Shown piece by piece: positions 26,932 to 35,756 of a stretch of 64,000 nt of DNA. The stretch is from Thermogemmatispora onikobensis (lineage in GTDB: Bacteria; Chloroflexota; Ktedonobacteria; Ktedonobacterales; Ktedonobacteraceae). The stretch's first letter is position 1; each line of letters starts with the position of its first letter. Made by a program: the position numbers and the translations under genes. The notes under the pieces were generated by a model. The model saw nothing but the letters and a program-made list of their open reading frames with translations. It had not been told where the DNA came from and made no database searches. Where the stretch lies: positions 175,566 to 239,565 of the forward strand of contig NZ_BDGT01000002.1 of the NCBI RefSeq assembly GCF_001748285.1, in the 5' to 3' direction.

Positions 26932-28152
26932 TTACTCCTCTGGCCAATCGAGCATGAGAGCCTGGGCTCTCTCCCCGGGCTTGAGGGTCTTACCCCCTTC
27001 CGGTACTATCACCAGGGCATTGGCGTTGAGCAGCGAGGTAGTAATGTGTGACCCCTGGGGGCCGGTAGTTCGTGCCACGAAGTGGCCCCCTTCCCAGCGT
27101 ACATGCGCCCGTACATAATGACGGCGCGGCGTGCGCTCGCTGACGCCATCCTCGACTGTGACCTCTACCAGCGGACGATGCAGGCGGTGGTGCCCTAGCA
27201 GCTTACGGATCAGTGGCCGCCCAAAAAGCTCGAAGGTCACTGCGGCTGAGACCGGGTTGCCGGGCAGCCCGAGCAGGGGGACCTGCCCAATACGCCCGAA
27301 AGCCAGCGGCTTGCCAGGGCGCATGTTAATTTGCCAGAAGTCGATGGCTCCCTGCTCATTCATGATGCGCTTGACCAGGTCGAACTCGCCAACAGAGACG
27401 CCTCCCGAGGTAATGATGAGGTCATGTTGCATAGCCTGACTAAAGATTTGGCGCAGGCTCTCCTCGGTATCGCGCGCCACACCCAGGCGCAGGGCTTCAG
27501 CTCCGGCCCGGCGCACAGCCGCCTCCAGCAAATACCCGTTACTGTTGCGAATCTTGCCCGGCTGCAGTGGCTCGTCCACATCGATAAGCTCGTCTCCGGT
27601 GCTGACAATCGCGACACGGGGGCGGCGAATGACCTGCACACGGGCCTGCCCCACCGTTGCCAGAACACCGATCTCCCACGGACCGATCTCGCTTCCCTGG
27701 CTCAGCACACGCTGCCCGCGGCGGATATCCTCGCCCGCGGCGCGAATATTGTTTCCCGGCGCTACCTCCTGGAGGATCTCGACCCAACTGCGATCGGCAG
27801 GATCACTGCGCGTCAGCTCGATCTGAATCACTGCATCGGCCCCACGCGGGAGCGGTGCGCCCGTCATGATGCGCATGGCTGTGCCCGGCTCGATGCCGTG
27901 CTCAGCTACATAGCCCGCGGCGATCGTCCCAATGACGTGCAGACGGGCCGGGCGACCGTTCTCCATGCGCGTATCCACGCTGCGCAGAGCATAGCCATCC
28001 ATTGCCGAGTTAGCGAAGGGCGGAAGATCTTCCTGGGCTACAACGTCCTCGGCAAGCACCAGCCCTGTGGCTTCCGCCAGCGCGACGGTGATCACTGGTA
28101 GCGGCTGAATCGCGGCCAGCATGCGCTCTTGCGCTTCCTCTACACTGATCAT
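26932..28152 (-). CDS. moeA: Molybdopterin molybdenumtransferase
   Basis: A 406-residue enzyme that inserts molybdenum into adenylated molybdopterin. PPFANSAMDGYALRS, MTGAPLPRGADAVIQIE, VSTGDELID, TSGGVSVGEFD and LPGNPVSAAVTFELF are the conserved MoeA blocks in the correct order, and domain IV is present. The start at 28150-28152 (MISVEEAQERM) is preferred because AAGGAAGAG precedes it; the frame is open upstream but runs into the tRNA-Glu terminator. The molybdenum enzyme encoded at 884-3817 is a plausible client. No other cofactor-synthesis gene is adjacent. Confidence 0.96.
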   Translation of the reverse strand: MISVEEAQERMLAAIQPLPVITVALAEATGLVLAEDVVAQEDLPPFANSAMDGYALRSVDTRMENGRPARLHVIGTIAAGYVAEHGIEPGTAMRIMTGAPLPRGADAVIQIELTRSDPADRSWVEILQEVAPGNNIRAAGEDIRRGQRVLSQGSEIGPWEIGVLATVGQARVQVIRRPRVAIVSTGDELIDVDEPLQPGKIRNSNGYLLEAAVRRAGAEALRLGVARDTEESLRQIFSQAMQHDLIITSGGVSVGEFDLVKRIMNEQGAIDFWQINMRPGKPLAFGRIGQVPLLGLPGNPVSAAVTFELFGRPLIRKLLGHHRLHRPLVEVTVEDGVSERTPRRHYVRAHVRWEGGHFVARTTGPQGSHITTSLLNANALVIVPEGGKTLKPGERAQALMLDWPEE

Positions 28153-28265
28153 AGGCTCTCTCTTCCTTTGCTCTGTCCTGGCTCGCTCCTGCCGGAGCGG
28201 ATGGATGCGACAGGGCGAGCGGGGGGAACAAGACGGCCAGCAGGCTGGCTGACAAACAAGCCTGC

Positions 28266-28319
28266 CCAAAAGCAGAGAGCCTGGCAAACCAGCATGAGAG
28301 GAAGGTCTGCCAGGCTCTC
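28266..28319 (-). terminator. Intrinsic terminator of tRNA-Glu
   Basis: GAGAGCCTGGCA (28275-28286) and TGCCAGGCTCTC (28308-28319) form a perfect 12-bp stem with a 21-nt loop. On the minus-strand transcript the stem is followed by TGCTTTT. It separates tRNA-Glu from moeA. Confidence 0.75.
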
Positions 28320-28333
28320 CCAACGATTGCCCT

Positions 28334-28410
28334 TGGTACCTCGTACGGGATTCGAACCCGTGATCTCCGCCTTGAAAGAGCGGCGTCCTAGTCCGCTAGA
28401 CGAACGAGGC
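28334..28410 (-). tRNA. tRNA-Glu (anticodon UUC)
   Basis: On the minus strand, acceptor arms GCCTCGT and ACGAGGT pair with a G1-U72 wobble at the end, the anticodon loop CTTTCAA gives UUC, and GGGTTCGAATCCC is a normal T arm. The discriminator is A and the 3' CCA is encoded, unlike the serine and arginine tRNAs of this window. The G1-U72 pair is unusual for tRNA-Glu, where G-C is normal. Confidence 0.95.
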
Positions 28411-28476
28411 CCGACGACCGCTGCGCGACAGCGTCTGAGAAGGCGCTGAGATGCTCTCGCACAAGCGTCATCTGGA

Positions 28477-28505
28477 TTGTACTGTATCTGGCTCATTTTG
28501 TCAAG
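28477..28505 (-). promoter_or_regulatory. Strong promoter of tRNA-Glu
   Basis: On the minus strand a perfect TTGACA (28500-28505) is followed after 17 nt by TACAAT (28477-28482). The transcript would start near 28470, 60 nt upstream of the mature tRNA. Confidence 0.8.
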
Positions 28506-28536
28506 CGGCTTTTGACAGCTGTCTCCGCCAAGCTGC

Positions 28537-29088
28537 TCAGGACTGGCGAGCGCTGACCGCCGACCAGTGCCATTGCTGAGGACAGGTGTAGTCGAGGACA
28601 GCGACAGTGCCAGGCCCGGCGATGGCCACCACGACGAACTGGGGAACGCTCGATCCCTGCAGCTGGTTCGCCCGATCAGGGAGCTGGAGACCGATGCCAT
28701 CCAGCTCGTGAATGTGAGCGATGGTTGCCTCAACGGTGGCCAGCTGACGCAGAATAACAGTAACACTGAAGCTGAGACTGTGGTCATGGGCGTCGATGGC
28801 CACAAAGCGCGGAATAATGGTATCCTGGGCGTTGCGAAAAGGATCTTGAAAGGTAAAGTCGGTCTTGTAGGGATTGTCAGGAGTGGCGCGCAGGTAGGCA
28901 TAGGCCTCGGCGCAAAGGTGATACTTGTAGGCACTGTTGGGACTGCGTACGAGCTGAACACGCGGGGCAGGAAGACGCCTGGGCGCCAGACTGGGGCCGA
29001 GCTGGTGGATCAGGACCAGCACACCTATCAGCAAGACCGCCGCTGCCAGCGGCAGAAGTAGAAGCCCTAATTGCCAACGCTGCGTCAT
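28537..29088 (-). CDS. Membrane-anchored hypothetical protein
   Basis: A 183-residue protein with one N-terminal transmembrane segment (LGLLLLPLAAAVLLIGVLVLI, about residues 8-28) and a soluble remainder that should lie outside the membrane. Two Cys are present (in HLCAEAYAYL and YTCPQQW), which could form a disulfide. GGGAGAGG precedes the ATG at 29086-29088. I do not recognise a family. The next gene upstream on the same strand, 173 nt away, encodes a VKOR-type disulfide-forming protein, so an oxidised extracytoplasmic role is plausible. Confidence 0.7.
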   Translation of the reverse strand: MTQRWQLGLLLLPLAAAVLLIGVLVLIHQLGPSLAPRRLPAPRVQLVRSPNSAYKYHLCAEAYAYLRATPDNPYKTDFTFQDPFRNAQDTIIPRFVAIDAHDHSLSFSVTVILRQLATVEATIAHIHELDGIGLQLPDRANQLQGSSVPQFVVVAIAGPGTVAVLDYTCPQQWHWSAVSARQS

Positions 29089-29261
29089 GGCCTCTCTCCC
29101 TTCCCGGGGCCGGAAGGCAAAACTGACCTGGTCCGGCGCCTCCCTTCCTGGCAAGGAAGAGGGTCAATGTGGCCCTGTCCGAGGCCCGAGGCTTGCCACC
29201 AGCTTGCCCTGCTCGGCCTCTCGCTTCTCCCGTCAGATTCCATAGGGAGATTGATATCTAT

Positions 29262-29807
29262 CTATCGACCAGACTGGGAAGAGCGCGGGCGTGAGCGAGC
29301 AAGCGTTTTTGATGATGGAGCGGGAGCAGGGGCCTGGGAGGTCCCGGCCTCCAATTCAGGCTCCGGTTCCAGCAGCCTGGCCAGGCTAATCAGGAAGGCG
29401 ACCAGGATCAAGACATGGAGAACGGTACACCAGAGACAAATGGCATGCAGGCGGACCAGCTCGACATAGATCAGGTAGAGCACAGTGACCATTCCGGCCA
29501 GCGACCAGAGGAACTGAGCGGGACGAAGCCAGCCAGGCTCTGTGGAGCGTAGCAGGCTCACCAGCGCCAGCCCGGCCAGGATCAGGCACCAGCCAAGGCC
29601 AGGGAGCGAGATAGGGAGCGTTGTCCCGGGCACCACCGCGTAGCTGCTGCTGAGCACATGTGCGCAATCAATAGCGCCCGAGGCCGGGCAGACCAGCGGC
29701 GCATCTTGATAATGCACGATGGTCAGGTAAATGGCGTCTCCCATGCCCACCAATGCGAGCAAAAGCACCAGGAGCTGCAAGCCTGCACGTCGTAGTAACA
29801 GTTCCAT
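29262..29807 (-). CDS. Vitamin K epoxide reductase (VKOR) family protein
   Basis: A 181-residue membrane protein with four to five helices. Conserved features are the loop pair C40 and C48, the Ser in VLSSSYAVV, and the catalytic CLWC at 124-127 in the last helix region. Bacterial VKORs reoxidise DsbA-like proteins using quinone, replacing DsbB. The C-terminal 35 residues are polar and basic with no thioredoxin domain, so a partner oxidoreductase must be encoded elsewhere. Start at 29805-29807 (MELLLRRAG) is the best fit to family length although the ribosome-binding site is weak. Confidence 0.9.
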   Translation of the reverse strand: MELLLRRAGLQLLVLLLALVGMGDAIYLTIVHYQDAPLVCPASGAIDCAHVLSSSYAVVPGTTLPISLPGLGWCLILAGLALVSLLRSTEPGWLRPAQFLWSLAGMVTVLYLIYVELVRLHAICLWCTVLHVLILVAFLISLARLLEPEPELEAGTSQAPAPAPSSKTLARSRPRSSQSGR

Positions 29808-29986
29808 CAAGTCAGACTCTTCGATACAAAATCGGTGACAACAGCACTCTCTGTAGAGAGGATACTGCGCGGCTTCCCCTCTGTCAAGGGCTAACCCTGT
29901 GCTACAATAGAGGTGGCCTCTCACAGCTCTGGCTGCGAGGGTGCTGTTCTGTGTCTGTGCTACTTACTGAATTAGAGGATACCGAG

Positions 29987-30778
29987 ATGGGGCAGCGCAT
30001 CGTTCAGGTCGACGCTTTTACTGATCGTCCTTTCGCCGGCAATCCAGCAGCAGTCTGCGTCTTAGCGGAGCCGCGTGATGAACGCTGGATGCAGCTCGTC
30101 GCACGCGAGATGAATCTCTCAGAAACGGCTTTTCTGTTCCCAGAAGGAGACGGTTATCGCCTGCGCTGGTTTACGCCGACAGTCGAGGTTGATCTCTGTG
30201 GCCACGCCACACTGGCCAGCGCTCATGTTCTCTGGGAAGAGGAGCTATTGCGACCAGATGAGACAGCCCGTTTTTATACGCGCAGCGGCCTCTTAAGCGC
30301 TCGCCGTCTGGACGGCTGGATCGAGATGAATTTCCCAGCTACGCCGGCCACAGCCGTTCCCCCACCGCCGGGCCTGAACGAAGCCTTGGGGGTGACGCCG
30401 CGTCTGGTCGCCAAGAATCAATTCGACTATCTGGTTGAGCTAGAGAGCGAGGAGGAGGTGCGCGCTCTCCAACCGGACCTGACTCGTCTGCTGACCATTC
30501 CTGCTCGAGGGTTCATCGTGACCAGCCGGGCCAGCGGCCAGGAGTATGATTTTGTCTCACGCGTCTTTGCGCCCGCTGTCGGGGTGAATGAGGACCCGGT
30601 CACCGGTTCTGCTCACTGTACGCTGGCGCCTTTCTGGTCTAGCCGCCTCGGGAGTCCGGCGCTGACGGGCTACCAGGCGTCTGCTCGCGGCGGCCTGGTG
30701 CGTGTCCGTCTGGCGGGAGAGCGCGTCTTTCTCAGCGGCCAGGCGGTCACAGTGCTGCGCGCCGAGTGCTCTTTCTAA
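29987..30778 (+). CDS. PhzF-family isomerase/epimerase-like protein
   Basis: A 263-residue protein with the two-lobed diaminopimelate-epimerase fold of the PhzF family. QVDAFTDRPFAGNPAAV opens the protein; the catalytic Glu is E46 in NLSETAFL; CGHATLASAH (71-80) and GVNEDPVTGSAHC are the other active-site loops. The ATG at 29987 has GAGG about 12 nt upstream. PhzF of phenazine synthesis isomerises DHHA, but most homologues have unknown substrates, and no phenazine genes are near. It converges on the response regulator gene. Confidence 0.92.
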   Translation: MGQRIVQVDAFTDRPFAGNPAAVCVLAEPRDERWMQLVAREMNLSETAFLFPEGDGYRLRWFTPTVEVDLCGHATLASAHVLWEEELLRPDETARFYTRSGLLSARRLDGWIEMNFPATPATAVPPPPGLNEALGVTPRLVAKNQFDYLVELESEEEVRALQPDLTRLLTIPARGFIVTSRASGQEYDFVSRVFAPAVGVNEDPVTGSAHCTLAPFWSSRLGSPALTGYQASARGGLVRVRLAGERVFLSGQAVTVLRAECSF

Positions 30779-30870
30779 TGGAAGGGAGGCCGCCAGAGGA
30801 GCCGCTGGCACCCTCGCTGCTCTGACTGAAGGAAGGGAAGAATGCTGAGCGCTCCACCGGTTCAGCTGGC

Positions 30871-31626
30871 CTAGCGAAAGACATAGCCCACGCCGCGCAC
30901 AGTCTGAATCAGCTTAGGAGAAGCCGGGTCCTCTTCTAATTTCTCGCGCAACCAGCGGATGTGAACGTCGACGGTGCGGGTGTCGCCAGCGTAGTCGTAG
31001 CCCCAGACATGGTGCAAGAGTTGATCACGGGTCAGCACCGTTCCACGATTGCGCACGAGATAGACCAGGAGATCGAATTGCTTTGGCTGCATTTCGATCT
31101 CCTGATCACGGCACCAGACCCGTCGCCCGGGCAAGTCGATGCGCACAGGGCCAGCGACCAGCTCCCGTGTACTGCGCCGTGGCTGAGCTGTAGCCTCTTG
31201 GGGCGAGCTGCCCCCTTCAGGCGGCACCTGCGTCACGGGATAGGCGGCCCGACGCAATAAAGCACGCACTCGTGCAAGCAGTTCACGACGCCCGAAGGGT
31301 TTGGTCACATAGTCGTCGGCCCCCACCTCAAGCCCTACCACCCTGTCGATCTCCTCCCCACGCGCCGTCAGAAGCATAATCGCTGTGGTGGCTGTGGCCG
31401 GCTCCCGTCGGAGCTGCCGGCAGACCTCCAGTCCGTCGATCTCTGGCAGCATGATGTCCAGGATGATCAGCTGCGGTCGCTCGCGGCGTGCTAGCTCCAG
31501 TGCAGCTCTGCCATCGAGGGCTGTGAACACCTGATAGCCTTCCTGCTCCAGACTGTAGGCGATGGCCTCAACAAGCACTTCTTCGTCATCGACCACCAGG
31601 ATCTTCTCACGTTGACCTCTGATCAT
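30871..31626 (-). CDS. PhoB/PhoP-type response regulator (OmpR family)
   Basis: A 251-residue two-domain regulator. The receiver has acidic pocket D13/D14, phospho-acceptor D57 (ILDIMLPEIDG), T87 and K109. The C-terminal winged helix ends in DTRTVDVHIRWLREKLEEDP and VRGVGYVFR, typical of PhoB/PhoP. The start at 31624-31626 (MIRGQREKIL) lies 16 nt after the stop of the last pstB gene, so it is the distal gene of the pst operon and probably activates the Pho boxes at its head. No histidine kinase gene lies in the window. Confidence 0.93.
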   Translation of the reverse strand: MIRGQREKILVVDDEEVLVEAIAYSLEQEGYQVFTALDGRAALELARRERPQLIILDIMLPEIDGLEVCRQLRREPATATTAIMLLTARGEEIDRVVGLEVGADDYVTKPFGRRELLARVRALLRRAAYPVTQVPPEGGSSPQEATAQPRRSTRELVAGPVRIDLPGRRVWCRDQEIEMQPKQFDLLVYLVRNRGTVLTRDQLLHHVWGYDYAGDTRTVDVHIRWLREKLEEDPASPKLIQTVRGVGYVFR

Positions 31627-31642
31627 AGTGACGCTCTCACCC

Positions 31643-32542
31643 TTAACTGAAGCGCCCGCTAATGTAGTCCTCTGTCTCTCGCCGCCGCGGTCGCTTGAAT
31701 AGCTCGCTAGTCGGTCCATATTCGATCAAGCTGCCATTGAGGAAGAAGCCGGTGTATTGGGAGATGCGTGCAGCTTGCGACATATTATGCGTGACGATGA
31801 CGATGGTATATTCCTTGCTGATCGAGAGCAGCAGCTCCTCGATCTTGAGCGTGGCGATGGGATCGAGGGCTGAGCATGGTTCATCAAGCAAGAGCACCTC
31901 GGGGTGCAGAGCCAGGGCCCGGGCGATGCAGAGCCGCTGTTGCTGGCCGCCTGAGAGGCCCAGCGCGGAGGCCTTCAAGCGGTCCTTGACTTCGTCCCAG
32001 AGCGCTGCGGCTCGTAGACTACGCTCAACTTCCTCGTGGATCTGCCGACGCGACTTTCTCTGAATGCGCAGGCCGTAGGCAACGTTCTCAAAGATCGACT
32101 TTGGGAAAGGATTGGGACGCTGGAACACCATGCCGACGCGCTGCCGCAAGCGAATGACATCCGTGGCCGGATCATAGATGTTTTCGCCATCGAAGATCGC
32201 TTCGCCCTCGATGCGGGTCTCGGGAATGAGATCGCTCATGCGATTGAGCGTGCGCAGAAAGGTGGATTTCCCACAGCCCGATGGCCCGATCAGGGCGGTA
32301 ATCTGCCGCTGGCGAAGCGGGAGCGAGACATCGAAAAGCACCTGGCGTGTCCCGTAGTAGAAATTCAGGTGTCTGACGTCTATTGCAAGGCCGGCGTTTT
32401 GGTCCAGTGGCTGACCCGGCTCAACAGCTCCCAGGGCGTGACTCTGCCTGAAATCGACAGGGGGCGTCTCGGATGGCTGGCTGGCGAGACGCCCCTCTGT
32501 CGCTGGCAGTCGCGAGTATGGCCCACTCATATTGCTCTCCAT
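31643..32542 (-). CDS. pstB: Phosphate ABC transporter ATP-binding protein PstB, distal copy
   Basis: A 299-residue ATPase that powers phosphate import. After an unusual 50-residue N-terminal extension rich in polar residues come GPSGCGKS (86-93), the PstB-specific [18 protein letters not shown], the signature LSGGQQQR and [12 protein letters not shown]. The C-terminal [11 protein letters not shown] is typical. The ATG at 32540-32542 follows AGGAAAGG. This is one of two PstB genes in the operon; the two differ clearly in their N-termini and Q-loops, so the duplication is old rather than recent. Confidence 0.95.
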   Translation of the reverse strand: MESNMSGPYSRLPATEGRLASQPSETPPVDFRQSHALGAVEPGQPLDQNAGLAIDVRHLNFYYGTRQVLFDVSLPLRQRQITALIGPSGCGKSTFLRTLNRMSDLIPETRIEGEAIFDGENIYDPATDVIRLRQRVGMVFQRPNPFPKSIFENVAYGLRIQRKSRRQIHEEVERSLRAAALWDEVKDRLKASALGLSGGQQQRLCIARALALHPEVLLLDEPCSALDPIATLKIEELLLSISKEYTIVIVTHNMSQAARISQYTGFFLNGSLIEYGPTSELFKRPRRRETEDYISGRFS

Positions 32543-32566
32543 TGCCTTTCCTCGCCACCGCATCAG

Positions 32567-32803
32567 CTAGAGAAGCTGATACTCCTTGTGAAGTGGAATC
32601 GCAGTATCTACGATCAGGCGATTGTTCGTCACAATGAGACGAATGTAGCGCCCGGCGAGGGCTTTGCTGATAAAGTACGGGCGCCCTTCGTAGGAAATGT
32701 GCCCGCTGCGAGCCACTTTCCGTGAGAAGATGCTGACGCCCTCCGGGAAGGTGCTACCTGTAGTGCTCACTTTATTGGTGCTCTCTGCTGCGGTATCCTT
32801 CAC
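32567..32803 (-). CDS. Small conserved-looking ORF between the two pstB genes
   Basis: A 78-residue protein if it starts at the GTG at 32801-32803, which has GAGGGG 7 nt upstream; an ATG at 32863 would make it 98 residues and overlap the upstream pstB by 17 nt. The C-terminal half (GHISYEGRPYFISKALAGRYIRL) resembles the small beta-barrel found at the end of some retroviral-type transposases and similar short stand-alone proteins. There is no catalytic domain and no terminal repeat. Spacing of 24 nt to the next pstB suggests it is part of the operon. Function unknown. Confidence 0.6.
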   Translation of the reverse strand: MKDTAAESTNKVSTTGSTFPEGVSIFSRKVARSGHISYEGRPYFISKALAGRYIRLIVTNNRLIVDTAIPLHKEYQLL

Positions 32804-32846
32804 GGTAATCCCCTCTCTTGTAGCTGAGTTGTCTTCAGCAACTCGA

Positions 32847-33653
32847 CTAGCCGAAACGTCCACTGATGTAGTCTTCGGTCTCCTTCTTGCGCGGGTGAGT
32901 GAAGAGCTGTTGGGTCTCTCCCTCTTCGATCAGGTGGCCGTGCAAGAAGAAGGCCGTGCGGTCCGCGATACGGGCGGCCTGCTGCATGTTATGGGTGACA
33001 ACCACGATGGTGTACTGGCGCTTGAGATAGGTGATCAGCTCCTCCACCTGGAGGGTGGAGATAGGATCAAGAGCTGAGCACGGCTCGTCCATGAGCAGAA
33101 TCTCTGGCTCCAGTGCCAGGGCGCGGGCGATGCACAGACGTTGTTGCTGCCCGCCCGAAAGACTGGTAGCTGGGCTGTGCAGGCGGTCTTTGACCTCTTC
33201 CCACAGTGCGGCCTGCTGGAGGCTGCGCTCGACCAGCTCCTGGAGCCGCGAACCGTGCAGCCCCAGGTTGAGTCGTGGCCCGATAGCTACGTTCTCAAAA
33301 ATGCTGCGTGTTGGCAGCGGATTAGGCTGCTGAAAGACCATGCCAATGTGGCGCCTGACATTCATGGGGCGGATGCCGCGTCCATAGATATCGAGGCCGT
33401 TGGCGAGCACTTTCCCCTCAACGCGGGCGCCAGGGATGGTCTCATGGAGACGGTTGAGACAGCGCACGAGCGTCGATTTGCCGCAGCCAGAAGGTCCGAT
33501 CAAGGCGGTGACGCTCAGGGGTGGCACCATCAGGTTGATATCAAACAATGCCTGTTTGCGTCCGTACCAGGCATTGAGCTGTTCAATGCTGAGCGACATT
33601 CCCGCCGGACTCGACGCGCTGCTCCTTGATTGCTCCACCATTGCCTGATCCAT
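32847..33653 (-). CDS. pstB: Phosphate ABC transporter ATP-binding protein PstB, proximal copy
   Basis: A 268-residue PstB of ordinary length. Walker A is GPSGCGKS (53-60); [27 protein letters not shown] and [12 protein letters not shown] follow. AAGGGAG precedes the ATG at 33653. It lies 49 nt after pstA. With a second PstB downstream, the transporter could assemble as a heterodimer or the two could serve under different conditions. Confidence 0.96.
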   Translation of the reverse strand: MDQAMVEQSRSSASSPAGMSLSIEQLNAWYGRKQALFDINLMVPPLSVTALIGPSGCGKSTLVRCLNRLHETIPGARVEGKVLANGLDIYGRGIRPMNVRRHIGMVFQQPNPLPTRSIFENVAIGPRLNLGLHGSRLQELVERSLQQAALWEEVKDRLHSPATSLSGGQQQRLCIARALALEPEILLMDEPCSALDPISTLQVEELITYLKRQYTIVVVTHNMQQAARIADRTAFFLHGHLIEEGETQQLFTHPRKKETEDYISGRFG

Positions 33654-33702
33654 TGACGAACTCCCTTCTTATCTTCCTGCCTGCCTGTTGGAACCTCGCT
33701 GC

Positions 33703-34626
33703 TCATCGTTGCTTGAAGCCGCCTGTGGCCAGCCGTACGGCCAGGGAGGCGAGGAGGATCAGGACGATGAGCACGAAAGCGCCGGCGTAGGCCTGATTGA
33801 CCTGTTGTTGATAAGGGCTGAGCGTGAACTGGAAGATGCGCAGTGGCAGAGCATCCATTGGCTGAGTGATGTCGGTGTTCCAGAAAGTTGTTCCAAAGGC
33901 GGTCATCAGCAGAGGGGCTGTCTCCCCGGCCACACGCGCCATGGCCAGCACCACGCCTGTGATGATCCCGCTGCGTGCCGCGGGGAGCACTACCTGGAGG
34001 ATGGTGCGCGCCTCCGTAGCCCCCAGCGCCAGCGAGGCCTCGCGTAGCTCGCGCGGCACCAGGCGCAGCACGTCCTCCGATGTGCGCGTCACGATGGGAA
34101 TCATGATCATGCCAAGGGCGAAGCCGCCGGCCAGACCCGAGAAGGTTTGCATGGGGATGACAATCAGGACCCAGGCCAGCAAACCAAAGATGATGGTAGG
34201 GATGCCGTTGAGGACGTCAACCAGAAAGCGCACTCCCTGGGCAAAAGGCCCGCGTCCGAATTCGGCCAGGTAGATGCCGGTGAACAGCCCCAGCGGGACG
34301 CCCATCAGCGAGGCCAGCGCGATGAGAATCAGGCTCCCCTGGAAGGCCTCGCCCATGCCACCGCCTGGCTCACCGTTCGGGGTTGGCAGCTGCGTAAAGA
34401 AGTCGAGGTTGATGTAGCGCAGACCCTGGCTCAGTACGTAGCAGAGCAGGTAGACCAACAGCCCGGCAGCGAAAAGGGCCGCCAGGGTGGTGAGAAGAAC
34501 GATCAGGGCGTTCACCAGGCGCCGTCGTAGGGTCAGGGAGGAGCGTGCGGTCTGGAGCGGGTGAAGGCCGCTCTCTCCTGACTGCAGGGCTGGCGATGAA
34601 GGAGATGTTGGCATAGGCACGCTCAT
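33703..34626 (-). CDS. pstA: Phosphate ABC transporter permease PstA
   Basis: A 307-residue membrane protein with six helices and the EAA-type loop ELREASLALGATEARTILQVVLP that contacts PstB. NGIPTIIFGLLAWV and RVAGETAPLL are PstA-specific. Its ATG overlaps the pstC stop by 4 nt (ATGA), indicating translational coupling. The N-terminal 35 residues are polar and cytoplasmic. Confidence 0.96.
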   Translation of the reverse strand: MSVPMPTSPSSPALQSGESGLHPLQTARSSLTLRRRLVNALIVLLTTLAALFAAGLLVYLLCYVLSQGLRYINLDFFTQLPTPNGEPGGGMGEAFQGSLILIALASLMGVPLGLFTGIYLAEFGRGPFAQGVRFLVDVLNGIPTIIFGLLAWVLIVIPMQTFSGLAGGFALGMIMIPIVTRTSEDVLRLVPRELREASLALGATEARTILQVVLPAARSGIITGVVLAMARVAGETAPLLMTAFGTTFWNTDITQPMDALPLRIFQFTLSPYQQQVNQAYAGAFVLIVLILLASLAVRLATGGFKQR

Positions 34627-35627
34627 AGGCGCCCTCCTCTGCTTCTTCCTTGGGCCTGGCGCTGGAGGCTGGCGATCAACCAGCGTGCCAGGATATTGGT
34701 GATCAAGGTGATGGCGAAAAGGATGAGGCCCGCTTCGATGATGGCTGAGAGGAAGAGGCCGGGCGTCGCTTCGCCGAACTGGTTGGCGATGACGCTGGCC
34801 AGCGTATAGCCAGGGGTAAAGAGGCTGAGGCTTGGCTCGTTGGCCTGATTGCCGACGATCATGGTGACGGCCATCGTCTCACCAAGGGCCCGCCCAAGGG
34901 CCAGAATGACACCGCCCAGGATGCCTATGCGCGCGAAGGGGAGCACAGCGTGGCGAATGACCTCCCAGCGCGTCGCCCCCAGCGCGAGCAGGGCCTCACG
35001 TTGAGCAACAGGGGTCACCAGCATAACTTCGCGTGAGACCGAGATGATGAGGGGCAAGACCATCATCGTCAAGACGATGCCAGCCCCAAGGTAGCCGACG
35101 CCCTCTGGTTGCCCTTGAAAGAGCGGAAGGAAGCCCAGACGCTGTTGTAGCCAGGGTTCGCCGTAGTTGTGTAGCCAGGGGGCAAGCACGAGAAAGCCCC
35201 AGAGGCCGTAGATGACACTCGGAATGGCAGCCAACAGGTCAATCAGAAAGGCCAGGACCAGCCGGAATGGACGCGGGCAGAAGTCGACTAAGAAGATGGC
35301 TGCCCCCACGCCCAGCGGTACGGCGAAGATGAGGGCAAAGGTCGAGGTGATCAGGGTGCCAAAAATGGCCGGCAGGACCCCATAGACGTCATGGACTGGG
35401 TCGAAAGCTTTGTTGGTCAGGAAGCTGAAGCCGAAGCGTCTGATGGTGGGCAGCGAGTTGCTGATAAGAATCCAGGCTGTGCCCGCGACCAGCCCGAGGA
35501 CGATCAGAACGAACAGCAGGGTGATACCGCGAAAGAACAGGTCGCCGGGTCGCTGCACTCGCAGCAGCCGTTGCCAGCGTACCCACTGCTGTCGTGCTTT
35601 ACTAAGACTGACTCTCTCTTGAATCAT
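34623..35627 (-). CDS. pstC: Phosphate ABC transporter permease PstC
   Basis: A 334-residue six-helix permease. AIPSVIYGLWGFLVLAPWL, the EAA loop REALLALGATRWEVIRHAVLP and LGRALGETMAVTMIVGN are the PstC blocks. GGGAGG lies 5-10 nt before the ATG at 35625-35627. It follows pstS by 129 nt and overlaps pstA by 4 nt. Confidence 0.96.
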   Translation of the reverse strand: MIQERVSLSKARQQWVRWQRLLRVQRPGDLFFRGITLLFVLIVLGLVAGTAWILISNSLPTIRRFGFSFLTNKAFDPVHDVYGVLPAIFGTLITSTFALIFAVPLGVGAAIFLVDFCPRPFRLVLAFLIDLLAAIPSVIYGLWGFLVLAPWLHNYGEPWLQQRLGFLPLFQGQPEGVGYLGAGIVLTMMVLPLIISVSREVMLVTPVAQREALLALGATRWEVIRHAVLPFARIGILGGVILALGRALGETMAVTMIVGNQANEPSLSLFTPGYTLASVIANQFGEATPGLFLSAIIEAGLILFAITLITNILARWLIASLQRQAQGRSRGGRL

Positions 35628-35756
35628 GCACCCTCCCCTGGCTCTCTCTCCCTTGGTGATGAGGCAGGGGCTGATCTTTGTGGAATACAGTCCCCTGCCT
35701 GAACTTGTCTTTCTTGCGACCGGCGCGGCGACTCAACTCGCCAGGACGCTCGTCCG

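Noticed and set aside
32567..32803. Insertion sequence at the small ORF between the pstB genes
   Set aside because: No terminal inverted repeats, target duplication or catalytic transposase domain; only a C-terminal-like barrel is present.
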